Origin: Kosakonia sacchari SP1
Lineage (GTDB): Bacteria > Pseudomonadota > Gammaproteobacteria > Enterobacterales > Enterobacteriaceae
NCBI RefSeq assembly: GCF_000300455.3
Contig: NZ_CP007215.2
Coordinates: 868,001 to 932,000 of the forward strand
Direction of reading: 5' to 3'
Length of the DNA: 64,000 bases
A program made the translations under genes and the position numbers. This document shows positions 1 to 8,513 of the stretch, piece by piece. Each line of letters begins with the position of its first letter. Position 1 is the stretch's first letter. The notes below the pieces were generated by a model. That model ran no database searches and was not told where the DNA came from. It worked only from the letters and a program-made list of their open reading frames with translations.

Positions 1-1192
1 GCAACGCGAAACGCGCACTGTCGCCGCGCACGTGGCTTATCAGATCCCATTCGTCGACAATCCCCACCACCTGGCCGTTTTCCAGCACCGGCAGTTGCGA
101 AATATCGTACAGACGCATGCGCGCCAGCACGGCGGCGAGGCTATCCTCTGGCGCAGCGGTGACGGTTGCTCCTTCGTCGTGGCGCAGGGCGATAAAATCC
201 GTGAGATCACCGCTGGAAGGGCGGCTCAGCAACCCTTGCTGGCGCATCCAGTCATCGTTGAACATTTTCGACAGGTATTTGTTGCCGCTATCGCAGGCGA
301 ACGTCACCACCCGTTTCGGCGTGGTTTGCGCCTGGCAGTAACGCAGGGCCGCGCTGAGCAGCGTCCCGGTGGACGATCCTGCTAAAATTCCTTCCTGTTG
401 CAGCAATTCTCTGGCGGTGGCGAAGGCTTCGCGATCGGTCACGCGGAAGGCTTTGCGCACGCCGTCGATGTGTGCCAGCGGTGGAATAAAATCTTCACCG
501 ATGCCTTCAACCAGCCAGGAGCCGGGCGTGCTGTAGCGGCCATGCTCCACCTGATCGGCGAGGATCGAACCGGCGGGATCGGCCAGCACAAACTCGGTGT
601 GCGGCGAGTGCTCAGCAAACCAGGCTTGCAGCCCGCCAAGTGTGCCGCCAGAACCCACGCCAACGACGATGGCGTCGATGTTGCCGTCCAGTTGTTTAAA
701 GAGTTCGGGCGCGGTCGTCGACGTGTGCGCCAGCGGGTTGGCGTCGTTATTGAACTGGTCGATGTAAAACGCACCCGGCGTCTCTTGCGCCAGGCGGCGC
801 GCGTAATCCTGATAGTAAGCCGGATGGCCTTTGTTCACGTCTGAACGGGTGAGCACCACTTTTGCGCCCAGTGCGCGCAAGTGGAAAATCTTCTCGCGGC
901 TCATTTTGTCTGGCACCACCAGCACCAGTGAATAACCCTTTTGCGCAGCGATCAGCGCTAATCCCAGACCGGTATTACCGGCAGTGGCTTCAATAATTGT
1001 CCCGCCTGGGGCGAGTAAACCACGGCGTTCGGCTTCGTTAATCATCGACAGCGCGACGCGGTCTTTAATCGAGCCGCCAGGGTTCTGGTTTTCCAGTTTG
1101 AGAAATAATTCGCATGGCCCGCTCGCCAGTTTATGTAACTGCAACAGCGGTGTTTGACCGATCAATTCGGTTACTGAATGGAAGACTGACAT
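1..1192 (-). CDS. cbs: cystathionine beta-synthase (3' end outside window)
   Basis: PLP enzyme joining serine and homocysteine to give cystathionine, the first step of reverse transsulfuration. The reverse complement reads from ATG at 1192 with no stop before the window edge, about 397 codons of a family of roughly 450. The N-terminal fold-type II PLP domain has the cofactor lysine at about residue 43 (context GGSIKDRVAL), the phosphate loop region EATAGNTGLGLALIAAQ and GVGSGGTLGG. A regulatory CBS domain begins after about residue 340 (LYDISQLPVLENGQVVGIVDEWD). Klebsiella carries such a gene (mtcB) next to a cystathionine gamma-lyase, which would lie left of the window. E. coli K-12 lacks it. 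It is divergent from the MetNIQ-like genes. Confidence 0.9.
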   Translation of the reverse strand, partial: MSVFHSVTELIGQTPLLQLHKLASGPCELFLKLENQNPGGSIKDRVALSMINEAERRGLLAPGGTIIEATAGNTGLGLALIAAQKGYSLVLVVPDKMSREKIFHLRALGAKVVLTRSDVNKGHPAYYQDYARRLAQETPGAFYIDQFNNDANPLAHTSTTAPELFKQLDGNIDAIVVGVGSGGTLGGLQAWFAEHSPHTEFVLADPAGSILADQVEHGRYSTPGSWLVEGIGEDFIPPLAHIDGVRKAFRVTDREAFATARELLQQEGILAGSSTGTLLSAALRYCQAQTTPKRVVTFACDSGNKYLSKMFNDDWMRQQGLLSRPSSGDLTDFIALRHDEGATVTAAPEDSLAAVLARMRLYDISQLPVLENGQVVGIVDEWDLISHVRGDSARFAL

Positions 1193-1587
1193 TGTGGATT
1201 CACCCGTAAAGATTCGTAATGTGCGGATGATAGGTCTGTCATTTTGCCTGTTTAAAGAACCTTTATTCGGCGTTTAGAACGAATAGAAATATAAACCGCT
1301 ATTTAGCCGTCAGGATGGCGAGCCATACAGTCGTCCGGATGGATTGATAGCCAGCAAAGCGGGTTTTTACGCTGATTTCACGCACTTTTCCCCTCAGGTT
1401 CGTCGCAGTTATGCAATTTCCGGCAATGCAATGCGAAATAAAATCTTATTGTCAAAACGCCTGTTCCGCCGCTGTTATCCTGTTTAGTTATAAGTAATGT
1501 CCATTTGGTTATTTGAATTATAACTGCGGCTGATTATTATCGTCTGGACATCCATACCGCTAAACTGCCATACGGAAACACCAACGC
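1193..1587. promoter_or_regulatory. divergent cbs/metN control region with possible MetJ boxes
   Basis: 395 bp gap holding both outward promoters. At 1538-1561 three adjacent 8-mers (TATCGTCT, GGACATCC, ATACCGCT) each match the met box AGACGTCT at 5 of 8 positions. Tandem imperfect met boxes are how MetJ binds, and the site lies just upstream of the transporter ATG at 1588. The match is weak, so MetJ control is an inference from the transporter family. Confidence 0.35.
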
Positions 1588-2610
1588 ATGATCGTCCTCA
1601 GGAATATCTCCAAGATTTTCGACCAGGGAAAGGCATCGATTACCGCCGTCGACAGCGTCAATCTGACGGTTGAGCAGGGGCAGATTTACGGCATTATCGG
1701 CTACAGCGGCGCCGGGAAAAGTACGTTGATTCGCTTGCTGAATGGGCTGGAAAAACCCACTTCCGGCAGCGTGGTGATTAATGGCCAGGACATCGCCGCC
1801 GCGCGCGGGGAAACGTTGCGCCAGGCACGGCTGAAGATCAGCATGGTCTTTCAGCACTTCAATTTATTGTGGTCGCGCACGGTGAGCGAAAACATCGCGT
1901 TTTCGATGCAAATTGCCGGTGCGCCAAAAGCGCAGATTAACGCCCGCGTAGCGGAACTGATTGAGCTGGTGGGGCTGAAAGGGCGCGAAAAGGCTTACCC
2001 GTCGCAGCTGAGTGGCGGGCAGAAACAGCGTGTTGGCATTGCCCGCGCGCTGGCGAATAACCCGGATGTGCTGCTGTGCGATGAAGCCACCTCGGCGCTG
2101 GATCCGCAAACCACCGATCAGATCCTCGATTTGCTGCTCGATATTAATCGCCGTTTCAAACTGACCATTGTGTTGATCACCCATGAAATGCATGTGGTAC
2201 GCAAGATTTGCGACCGCGTGGCGGTGATGGAGAACGGCAAAGTGGTGGAGGAGGGCGATGTGCTGAGCGTCTTTACCCATCCGCAGCAACCGATCACCAA
2301 ACAGTTTGTGCGCCAGGTGAGCCAGTATAAAGAAGAAGAGGCGTTCAACCCGGAGCTGAACAGCGAGCTGGACGGTACGGTTATTAAATTGACCTTTACC
2401 GGCCACAGCACGCACCAGCCGATCGTCGGCGAACTGACGTTGCGCTATGGCCTGCCGTTTAACATTTTGCACGGCAAGATGTCGCAAACCGCGCACGGCG
2501 TATTTGGACAATTATGGGTGAACGTGAAGGCGACCCCGGAACAACTGAACAATATCCTTGCAGACCTGAGCAAAACGGATATTGAAAGCGAGGTCGTGAC
2601 ACATGGCTGA
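1588..2610 (+). CDS. metN: methionine ABC transporter ATP-binding protein, MetN-like
   Basis: ATPase of a D/L-methionine importer; 340 residues, normal for MetN. Walker A is GYSGAGKS at 38-45, the ABC signature LSGGQ is near 140, and Walker B (VLLCDEATSALD) follows. The last 90 or so residues form the NIL/ACT-like domain that binds methionine and inhibits transport in E. coli MetN. Its stop overlaps the start of the permease gene by 8 nt, indicating translational coupling. In E. coli the metNIQ operon lies elsewhere (next to rcsF), so this is probably a second copy, placed beside cbs. The exact substrate (methionine, a derivative or another sulfur compound) cannot be read from the sequence. 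Confidence 0.9.
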   Translation: MIVLRNISKIFDQGKASITAVDSVNLTVEQGQIYGIIGYSGAGKSTLIRLLNGLEKPTSGSVVINGQDIAAARGETLRQARLKISMVFQHFNLLWSRTVSENIAFSMQIAGAPKAQINARVAELIELVGLKGREKAYPSQLSGGQKQRVGIARALANNPDVLLCDEATSALDPQTTDQILDLLLDINRRFKLTIVLITHEMHVVRKICDRVAVMENGKVVEEGDVLSVFTHPQQPITKQFVRQVSQYKEEEAFNPELNSELDGTVIKLTFTGHSTHQPIVGELTLRYGLPFNILHGKMSQTAHGVFGQLWVNVKATPEQLNNILADLSKTDIESEVVTHG

Positions 2611-3271
2611 TTCCCTCTTTCCGCACCTGAAATGGGCGCAACTCTGGGCGGCAACGCAAGAGACACTGTATATGACAGCGCTGTCGGGCGCGGCGACCTT
2701 TGTTCTGGGGATTGTGCTCGGTCTGGCGCTGTTTCTTACCTCGCGCGGCGGCCTTTTCCAGAACCGTACGTTGTACAGCGTGATTTCGATTGTGGTGAAC
2801 GTCTTCCGTTCTATTCCGTTCATCATTTTGATTGTGCTGCTGATCCCGTTTACCAAAACCCTTGTTGGCACCATTCTTGGCGCAAACGCCGCGCTGCCTG
2901 CGCTAATCGTCGGTGCAGCGCCGTTTTATGCGCGGCTGGTCGAGATTGCGCTGCGCGAAGTGGATAAAGGGGTGATTGAGGCGACGCGTTCGATGGGCGC
3001 GCGGTTGAGCACACTGGTATTTCGGGTGTTACTGCCCGAATCATCACCCGCGCTGGTGTCCGGCATTACCGTGACGTTGATTGCGCTGGTGAGCTACAGC
3101 GCCATGGCCGGGGTTATCGGCGCTGGCGGGTTGGGCAATCTTGCTTATCTGGAAGGATTCCAGCGGAACCATAACGACGTCACGCTGGTGGCGACGGTGA
3201 CTATTCTTATCATCGTCTTCATTATCCAGTTCTGCGGCGACGTCATTACTTCTCTGTTAGATAAACGATAA
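2603..3271 (+). CDS. metI: methionine ABC transporter permease, MetI-like
   Basis: Inner-membrane permease of the MetNIQ-type importer, 222 residues. About five hydrophobic segments are visible, beginning with LSGAATFVLGIVLGLALFL. The cytoplasmic EAA-type coupling loop, where the ATPase docks, is at about 127-150 (EATRSMGARLSTLVFRVLLP). The ATG at 2603 overlaps the metN stop by 8 nt, and the binding-protein gene starts 18 nt after its own stop, so the three genes form one operon. Confidence 0.9.
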   Translation: MADSLFPHLKWAQLWAATQETLYMTALSGAATFVLGIVLGLALFLTSRGGLFQNRTLYSVISIVVNVFRSIPFIILIVLLIPFTKTLVGTILGANAALPALIVGAAPFYARLVEIALREVDKGVIEATRSMGARLSTLVFRVLLPESSPALVSGITVTLIALVSYSAMAGVIGAGGLGNLAYLEGFQRNHNDVTLVATVTILIIVFIIQFCGDVITSLLDKR

Positions 3272-3289
3272 TTATTGGAAACCAACATC

Positions 3290-4102
3290 ATGAAAAAAAC
3301 ACTGACACTGATTGCCGCAGCCACCCTCAGCGTGCTGAGCTTCTCCTCCTGGGCGGATACGCTGACCGTGGGCGCGTCAAACGTGCCGCACGCCGAAATC
3401 CTTGAGCAGGCGAAACCGATTCTGGCGAAACAGGGAATTGATCTGGAAATTAAACCGTTCCAGGACTACATCCTGCCGAACACGGCGCTGGCCAGCCGTG
3501 AACTGGATGCCAACTACTTCCAGCACATTCCGTATCTGAATAGCGTTATCAAAGACCACGCGGGCGACAAAACCTATGATTTCGTCAGCGCAGGCGCCAT
3601 TCATATTGAGCCGATTGGTATTTACTCCAAAAAATACAAATCGCTGAAAGATCTGCCACAGGGCGGCAAAATCATCATGCGTGATGCGGTATCTGAAGAG
3701 GGGCGCATTCTCTCTATCTTCGAAAAAGAGGGCGTGATCAAGCTGAAACCGGGCATCGACAAAGTGACGGCGCGTATCGATGACATCGTTGATAACCCGA
3801 AAAAACTGCAGTTCCTGCCGAACGTGGAAGCGGCGCTGCTGCCGCAGATGTACAACAACGATGAAGGCGATGCCGTGGTGATCAACGCCAACTACGCAAT
3901 TGATGCCGGTCTGGATCCGGTTCACGATCCGATCGCGGTGGAAAGCGGTGAAAACAACCCGTATGCCAACATCATCACTGTGCACCGTGGCGACGAGAAG
4001 AAAAAAGATATCGTGGCGCTGGTGAACGTGCTGCACTCCAAAGAGATTCAGGACTGGATCCGCACCAAATATAAAGGCGCGGTGATCCCGGTTAACAACT
4101 GA
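3290..4102 (+). CDS. metQ: methionine-binding protein, MetQ-like (NlpA family)
   Basis: Periplasmic substrate-binding component of the MetNIQ-type importer, 270 residues. I chose the ATG at 3290 (MKKTLTLIAAATLSVLSFSS) over an in-frame TTG at 3275, because a GGAA lies about 10 nt upstream and the signal peptide then starts properly. The signal sequence ends in SSWAD, a signal-peptidase-I type site, with no lipobox cysteine. E. coli MetQ is a lipoprotein, so this copy may be soluble in the periplasm. The NlpA-family core (DTLTVGASNVPHAEILE, NYFQHIPYLN) is clear. Confidence 0.88.
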   Translation: MKKTLTLIAAATLSVLSFSSWADTLTVGASNVPHAEILEQAKPILAKQGIDLEIKPFQDYILPNTALASRELDANYFQHIPYLNSVIKDHAGDKTYDFVSAGAIHIEPIGIYSKKYKSLKDLPQGGKIIMRDAVSEEGRILSIFEKEGVIKLKPGIDKVTARIDDIVDNPKKLQFLPNVEAALLPQMYNNDEGDAVVINANYAIDAGLDPVHDPIAVESGENNPYANIITVHRGDEKKKDIVALVNVLHSKEIQDWIRTKYKGAVIPVNN

Positions 4103-4113
4103 TTTTCCCCTTC

Positions 4114-4136
4114 TGCGCGGCCTTGCTGGCCGCGCA
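4114..4136 (+). terminator. hairpin after metQ
   Basis: Perfect 9-bp stem (TGCGCGGCC / GGCCGCGCA) with a 5-nt loop, 11 nt after the metQ stop. It lacks a good T-run, so it may protect the 3' end or work as a weak terminator. Confidence 0.55.
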
Positions 4137-4259
4137 ATGCTCTGCTGCTTTCCCGCCTTTGACTTTCGCTGTGACTAATCTCACCAATTTTAAACAATCG
4201 AGTTAATACTTGTTAACAATGCACTACTATTGCCGGGTTGAACAACTGCGGGGGTAGAG

Positions 4260-5441
4260 ATGAAAGATGTCGTGATAGTCGGCGCGGTTCGCACGCCTAT
4301 CGGCTGTTTTCAGGGCGCATTGTCACGCCTCTCTGCCGTTGAGTTGGGCAGCCAGGTGGTGCGTGCGTTGATTGAACGTAGCGGCGTGCAGCCACAAGAT
4401 ATCGACGAAGTGATTTTAGGCCAGGTGCTGACAGCAGGTGCCGGGCAAAACCCTGCGCGGCAGTCGGCGATCAAAGGCGGCCTGCCGAATACGGTTTCAG
4501 CAATCACCATTAATGATGTCTGCGGCTCCGGGCTGAAAGCCCTGCACCTGGCTTCGCAGGCGATTCAGTGTGGCGAAGCTGATGTGGTGATTGCTGGCGG
4601 GCAGGAGAATATGAGCCGTGCGCCGCATGTGCTGACCGACAGCCGCACCGGTGCACAGCTCGGCAACAGCCAGCTTATTGATAGCCTGGTGCATGACGGT
4701 TTGTGGGACGCCTTCAACGATTACCATATGGGCGTAACGGCGGAAAACCTGGCGCGTGAATATGGCATCAGCCGCGAGCGTCAGGATGAATGGGCGTTAA
4801 GCTCGCAGCACAAAGCGCGTGTCGCTATCGATTCCGGGCGTTTTCGCGATGAAATTGTTCCGGTAAGCGCGATGGATGCAGCAGGTCAGACGCAGGTTAT
4901 TGATACCGATGAACAACCGCGCACTGACCCCAGCGCGGAAGCGCTGGCAAAACTCGCGCCCGCGTTTGAACAAAGCGGCTCGGTTACTGCCGGTAACGCC
5001 TCACCCATCAATGACGGTGCGGCGGCGGTGCTGGTAATGAGCGAAGCAAAAGCGCAGGAACTGAATTTACCGGTGCTGGCGCGCATCCGCGCATTTGCCA
5101 GCGTTGGTGTCGACCCGGCGTTAATGGGTATTGCGCCGGTTTATGCCATGCGCCGCTGCCTTGAGCGCGCAGGCTGGCAACTTGATGATGTCGATCTGAT
5201 TGAAGCGAACGAAGCTTATGCAGCGCAGGCGTTGTCAGTCGGTAAAATCCTCGAGTGGGATGAGAAACGCGTGAATGTCAACGGTGGGGCGATAGCGCTG
5301 GGCCACCCGATTGGCGCTTCCGGCTGCCGTATTCTGGTTTCGCTGGTGCATGAAATGCAAAAAAGGCAGGCCCGTAAAGGGCTGGCAACCTTATGCATCG
5401 GCGGTGGCCAGGGTGTGGCGTTAGCAATCGAACGCGATTAA
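4260..5441 (+). CDS. yqeF: acetyl-CoA C-acetyltransferase (thiolase) YqeF
   Basis: Thiolase that joins or cleaves acetoacetyl-CoA, 393 residues, close along its whole length to E. coli YqeF. The nucleophilic cysteine is C88 (NDVCGSG). The NEAYAAQ motif and the GHPIGASG histidine motif follow, and the second catalytic cysteine is in CIGGGQG near 379. It is a single gene with its own upstream gap and terminator, in its E. coli position on the kduI side. Its physiological role (acetate/acetoacetate metabolism or short-chain fatty-acid use) is not fixed by context. Confidence 0.93.
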   Translation: MKDVVIVGAVRTPIGCFQGALSRLSAVELGSQVVRALIERSGVQPQDIDEVILGQVLTAGAGQNPARQSAIKGGLPNTVSAITINDVCGSGLKALHLASQAIQCGEADVVIAGGQENMSRAPHVLTDSRTGAQLGNSQLIDSLVHDGLWDAFNDYHMGVTAENLAREYGISRERQDEWALSSQHKARVAIDSGRFRDEIVPVSAMDAAGQTQVIDTDEQPRTDPSAEALAKLAPAFEQSGSVTAGNASPINDGAAAVLVMSEAKAQELNLPVLARIRAFASVGVDPALMGIAPVYAMRRCLERAGWQLDDVDLIEANEAYAAQALSVGKILEWDEKRVNVNGGAIALGHPIGASGCRILVSLVHEMQKRQARKGLATLCIGGGQGVALAIERD

Positions 5442-5458
5442 TCTCACTTTAAGTTAAA

Positions 5459-5488
5459 TAAAGCCTTCCACCCGGAAGGCTTTATTGT
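5459..5488 (+). terminator. yqeF terminator
   Basis: Stem AAGCCTTCC / GGAAGGCTT closed by a short ACCC-type loop, followed by TATTGTTT, 19 nt after the yqeF stop. Confidence 0.8.
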
Positions 5489-5916
5489 TTGCGACTGACA
5501 TCCCAGCCTTTGTTTCAATTAAATTAAAACTTCGATGTCTTGAACTAATAATCATCCCACGTCATTAAAAAACACTTCTGCAAAAGTCAAATTTACGATT
5601 ATTCCCTCCGTTACAATTTGAAATGTAAGCGATAAGCCTGCTTATTATTTGCTAGTGGATTTTGTAGATCACTGTTTTGGTTTGTGTTTTTTATTTGTAT
5701 TTAACTTTGTAAGTTAACCGTTAATAGAAAATTGGTGTGATCTTTATCATATTAATTAGGCGGTAAAGGGAAAATATATTGATATTCATCACGCCGTTAT
5801 ACATAGTTTCGCTCCATACAAATATTTACGATCGCGATCACTAAAATAAAGTTATCAAAAAAATAAAATAGAATTCCATAAAAATGGAACATAATTTTAA
5901 TTATTGAGGTAATCTC
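5489..5916 (+). promoter_or_regulatory. AT-rich kdgM promoter region
   Basis: 428 bp without a gene. A CRP-like site (TGTGATCTTTATCATA) lies at 5736-5751. A perfect palindrome with arms TTCCAT and ATGGAA around AAAA lies at 5874-5889, only 27 bp before the kdgM ATG. It does not match the GAAAC-N3-GTTTC form seen at the other pectin promoters in this window. A Shine-Dalgarno TTGAGGTAA precedes the start. Confidence 0.5.
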
Positions 5917-6597
5917 ATGTTTAAGAAAACTCTGGCTCTTGCTTCACTCCTTGGCGCTTCCTTTGCTTCACAAGCCGTCACCGTGGATTTACGTCACGAA
6001 TACATTGACAGCGGTTCCAACGCCGATCGCGTAGCGGTTTCCCACCGCTTTGAGAATGGCGTAGGTTTCGGTGTTGAAGCGAAATGGAAATCTGGCGGCG
6101 ATGACGCCGACAAACCGTTAACGGAAATCGTGGGTAACGGCCACGAAGAGTCCATTAACTGGCGCTGGGCTGCGACCAAGAATTTTGCGTTAACACCGGG
6201 CTTTAATATCGAAAGTAAAGATACCAACTCCATCTATAAACCGTATCTTCACGCGCAATACAGCTTTGATAACGGCGTTTATATTGCAGGCCGTTACCGT
6301 TATGAATACACACGTAACCCGGATTCAAGCACCGTTGATAATAAGGTCAACAAATTTGATACCTGGGTAGGCTGGGCGATGGGCGACTACCGCATTGAGC
6401 TGAACTATGTTTATGCGAAGAGCACCGAAGATGTTATTCGTGAAAACAACAAAACCTATTCCAACGAATATAACGCCAAAGTGGCGTACAAACTGGATAA
6501 AAACTGGTCTCCGTATGTGGAAGTGGGCAACGTGGGTGTGAAAAATACCGACGAACGCCAGACCCGTTTCCGCCTCGGTGTGGCTTACTCTTTCTGA
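5917..6597 (+). CDS. kdgM: oligogalacturonate-specific porin KdgM
   Basis: Outer-membrane channel for acidic pectin oligomers, 226 residues, the usual KdgM size. A signal peptide (MFKKTLALASLLGASFASQA) is followed by VDLRHEYIDSGSNADRVAVS, typical of the mature N-terminus, then alternating amphipathic strands and a C-terminal aromatic ending (FRLGVAYSF) of the kind used for insertion into the outer membrane. This is the KdgM family of small monomeric 12-stranded barrels. It faces ogl (convergent), and with TogMNAB it supplies uptake for the Ogl/KdgF/KduI/KduD enzymes. E. coli K-12 has no kdgM here, so it is part of a lineage-specific insertion between yqeF and kduI. Confidence 0.92.
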   Translation: MFKKTLALASLLGASFASQAVTVDLRHEYIDSGSNADRVAVSHRFENGVGFGVEAKWKSGGDDADKPLTEIVGNGHEESINWRWAATKNFALTPGFNIESKDTNSIYKPYLHAQYSFDNGVYIAGRYRYEYTRNPDSSTVDNKVNKFDTWVGWAMGDYRIELNYVYAKSTEDVIRENNKTYSNEYNAKVAYKLDKNWSPYVEVGNVGVKNTDERQTRFRLGVAYSF

Positions 6598-6626
6598 TTG
6601 TCTGAAATACCTGTGTTACCCTCACG

Positions 6627-6657
6627 AAAACCCCGGAGCCGTTGGCCGGGGTTTTTT
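6627..6657 (+). terminator. kdgM terminator
   Basis: GC-rich stem AACCCCGG / CCGGGGTT followed by a T-run, 30 nt after the kdgM stop. Confidence 0.85.
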
Positions 6658-6678
6658 ATATTTATTCCCGTCATATTC

Positions 6679-6755
6679 GCCCCGGTCACTTACTTCAGTA
6701 AGCTGCCGGGAACTCGCTCCGTTGCCGCCTTCCGGTGACTCGCATTATTCAGGGC
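6679..6755 (+). repeat. ERIC-type repeat, core and right half
   Basis: The segment has the ERIC core palindrome in diverged form (CGGTCACTTACTTCAGTAAG followed by CTGCCGGG) and then the characteristic GTTGCCGCCTTCC and CTCG-ATTATTCAGGG part. The left half of the element is missing here. ERICs are non-coding palindromic repeats found in transcribed enterobacterial intergenic DNA; this one sits between the ends of convergent kdgM and ogl. Confidence 0.7.
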
Positions 6756-6834
6756 AGACCTGAGCAAATGTAAAAAGCACTCTTCAAAAGTCCAAAGAAG
6801 GTCAATAACGAACCTGTAGCGAAAAATAAGACAG

Positions 6835-6900
6835 CCAACACACTTAAGTGACTGGGGTGAGTAAGGCGGTCAACATATCTGTGGCTCAAAGTAGGACGGA
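6835..6900 (-). repeat. ERIC-type repeat, partial, opposite orientation
   Basis: AAGTGACTGGGGTGAGTAAG matches the conserved ERIC stretch used for ERIC2 priming (AAGTAAGTGACTGGGGTGAGCG). The following GGCTCAAAGTAGGACGG resembles the outer part of the same half. It is inverted relative to the half element at 6679-6755, and no gene is seen between them. Confidence 0.65.
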
Positions 6901-6910
6901 CATGGACGGC

Positions 6911-6938
6911 ATAAAAAAAAGCCCCCCAGGAGGAGGGC
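6911..6938 (-). terminator. ogl terminator
   Basis: Read on the minus strand, a stem GCCCTCC / GGGGGGC is followed by a run of eight or nine T, about 30 nt past the ogl stop. Confidence 0.85.
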
Positions 6939-6969
6939 AAGGCCAGTTACAGAAACACTAACTCAAAGT

Positions 6970-8145
6970 TTACGCTTGCAACATTACGCGTTGCTCAGGA
7001 AGTTTCGCGATATAAAGCGCCGGTTTGCCGTCTTTATCGGAACTAAACAGAATCGCACTGTCGTCTGGTGTGAACGACGGATGCGGATGCGTTACCTGGC
7101 GGCTGTTGGCAACCGTTGCCCAGGAGGTATCGTGGCGCGCTACCCGGAAATAGGCTTTTTTCGCCACGTCGAAAACATACAAATACGGATCGTTATCAAT
7201 GGTGTAACCGCTGGTATCTTTCACATCCACCGGCGTGCCGGAACCATCGCCGACCAGTAAGGTGCCGTCGAAGTTGCTCATCAGGTGAGAGCACGCTGGC
7301 ATTGGCATCACTGCGTCGTTCACGCCGGTATCAGGGTTGAAGCTGTAAATCATGCGTCCCTGTTTGCCTTTCAGGTAAGAGACATACACCAGCGCGGAAC
7401 CGTTCGGCACCCAGAATTCGTGGGTGCAGCTTTCACCTTCGGCGTGATCTTTTACTTTGCGCACATGGCTGCCGTCTTCATTGACCAGCCACATCCGCGC
7501 ATCCACCAGGTCGTGCGGGCCTTCGTGGCAAAACGCCACGGTGTTATCGTCGAACGGACGGTAAATCGGGTGACCCAGCCAGTTCTTCTCTTCATGGATC
7601 ACGCTGCTCTCGCCGCTTTGCAGATCCACGCGCAACAAACGGCAGTGCGGGCCTTTATGGAAGAAGTCGTGGAACAGTTTCCAGTCATTGAGCGGCGTCC
7701 AGTCGCTGGCGGCGATCTCAATCCCAACCAGTTTGCTGCAATCGCTGTTTGCTACCCAGGTGCCGTAGCCTACCCACTCCTCCGGTACACGATAAATTTC
7801 GCGCTCGGCGAGCGTTTGCAAATTCACTTCCCGCAGGGTGCGATCGTTCTTCACATAATATAAAGCGCTGTCATCCGGCGAGAGGAAACCGCCAAAGGTG
7901 TTATCACCCGCGCCTTCCGTTAACTGCACGGCTTCGGCTTTCGCGATATCCAGCAGGTAATAATTCCAGTGGCCATCAAATTCACCGGCAAATAACAGGT
8001 GGCTGCCATCGTTGAAAAAACACTTCTGATAGAAGTAGTTCCGATGACAGGTCACTTCCGGTGGTGTTAAGCGGGTGATTTCCGCGCCGGTATCCGGATC
8101 GCGGCTGATTGCGTAATTGAGTTTTACCCGCATGCCTTTCGCCAT
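6970..8145 (-). CDS. ogl: oligogalacturonate lyase (PL22), copy 1
   Basis: Cytoplasmic Mn-dependent lyase that cleaves saturated and unsaturated digalacturonate by beta-elimination to the unsaturated monomer. 391 residues, seven-bladed propeller PL22 family. The residues known from Yersinia PL22 are present at the same numbers: R217 (base, in VDARMWL), H242 (THEFW), and metal ligands H287 (CSHLMSN), Q350, H353 and H355 (RQVTHPHPSF). It is divergent from kduI across a region with KdgR-like palindromes and convergent with kdgM. A second, diverged copy lies at 12073-13203. Confidence 0.95.
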   Translation of the reverse strand: MAKGMRVKLNYAISRDPDTGAEITRLTPPEVTCHRNYFYQKCFFNDGSHLLFAGEFDGHWNYYLLDIAKAEAVQLTEGAGDNTFGGFLSPDDSALYYVKNDRTLREVNLQTLAEREIYRVPEEWVGYGTWVANSDCSKLVGIEIAASDWTPLNDWKLFHDFFHKGPHCRLLRVDLQSGESSVIHEEKNWLGHPIYRPFDDNTVAFCHEGPHDLVDARMWLVNEDGSHVRKVKDHAEGESCTHEFWVPNGSALVYVSYLKGKQGRMIYSFNPDTGVNDAVMPMPACSHLMSNFDGTLLVGDGSGTPVDVKDTSGYTIDNDPYLYVFDVAKKAYFRVARHDTSWATVANSRQVTHPHPSFTPDDSAILFSSDKDGKPALYIAKLPEQRVMLQA

Positions 8146-8236
8146 ATTTCACTCCTTTAGATGGTCCGGTGGGAAAGTTGCGCCCCAATGATGACCACAG
8201 ATGATTACAAGTTTAAAAATAGAGTGTTAATTTATC

Positions 8237-8252
8237 AAAACAACGTTTCAAT
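8237..8252 (-). promoter_or_regulatory. KdgR-like operator upstream of ogl
   Basis: On the minus strand TTGAAACGTTGTTTTG, close to the GAAAC-N3-GTTTC palindrome of KdgR boxes. It is about 90 bp upstream of the ogl ATG. KdgR (not in the window) represses pectin genes in Dickeya until 2-keto-3-deoxygluconate appears. Binding here is inferred. Confidence 0.65.
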
Positions 8253-8513
8253 ATGTGTGATTGCTGACGCACTTTATAAGAAAACAACGTTGGCGAGCTG
8301 GATTAACGCGAGGTGAAAAAGCGTTTGCGCTGGCGGGCTTTGATTTTAAACACAAAAATTGCTGATTAGCCGTCAAAACTCAAAGACGGTCTTAACTTAT
8401 TGTTTGCTATGTTTTATTTAAAATTATTCTCATAGCCTAATTGGTGATGACGCGCTGTCAACGCCAAACAATCGTGATCGCACTTACAGATTTAATAATA
8501 AGTAGCAGAAAAA

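Noticed and set aside
398-844. 148-codon open frame on the plus strand
   Set aside because: It lies opposite cbs, whose frame is clearly coding with PLP-enzyme motifs; this is a shadow frame.
5489-5916. Search for a standard KdgR box upstream of kdgM
   Set aside because: No GAAAC-N3-GTTTC palindrome was found; the nearest structure is the TTCCAT/ATGGAA repeat, reported separately.
6749-6940. 63-codon open frame on the minus strand with a hydrophobic stretch
   Set aside because: It starts inside the ogl terminator and runs across the ERIC parts; there is no ribosome-binding site and no family resemblance.
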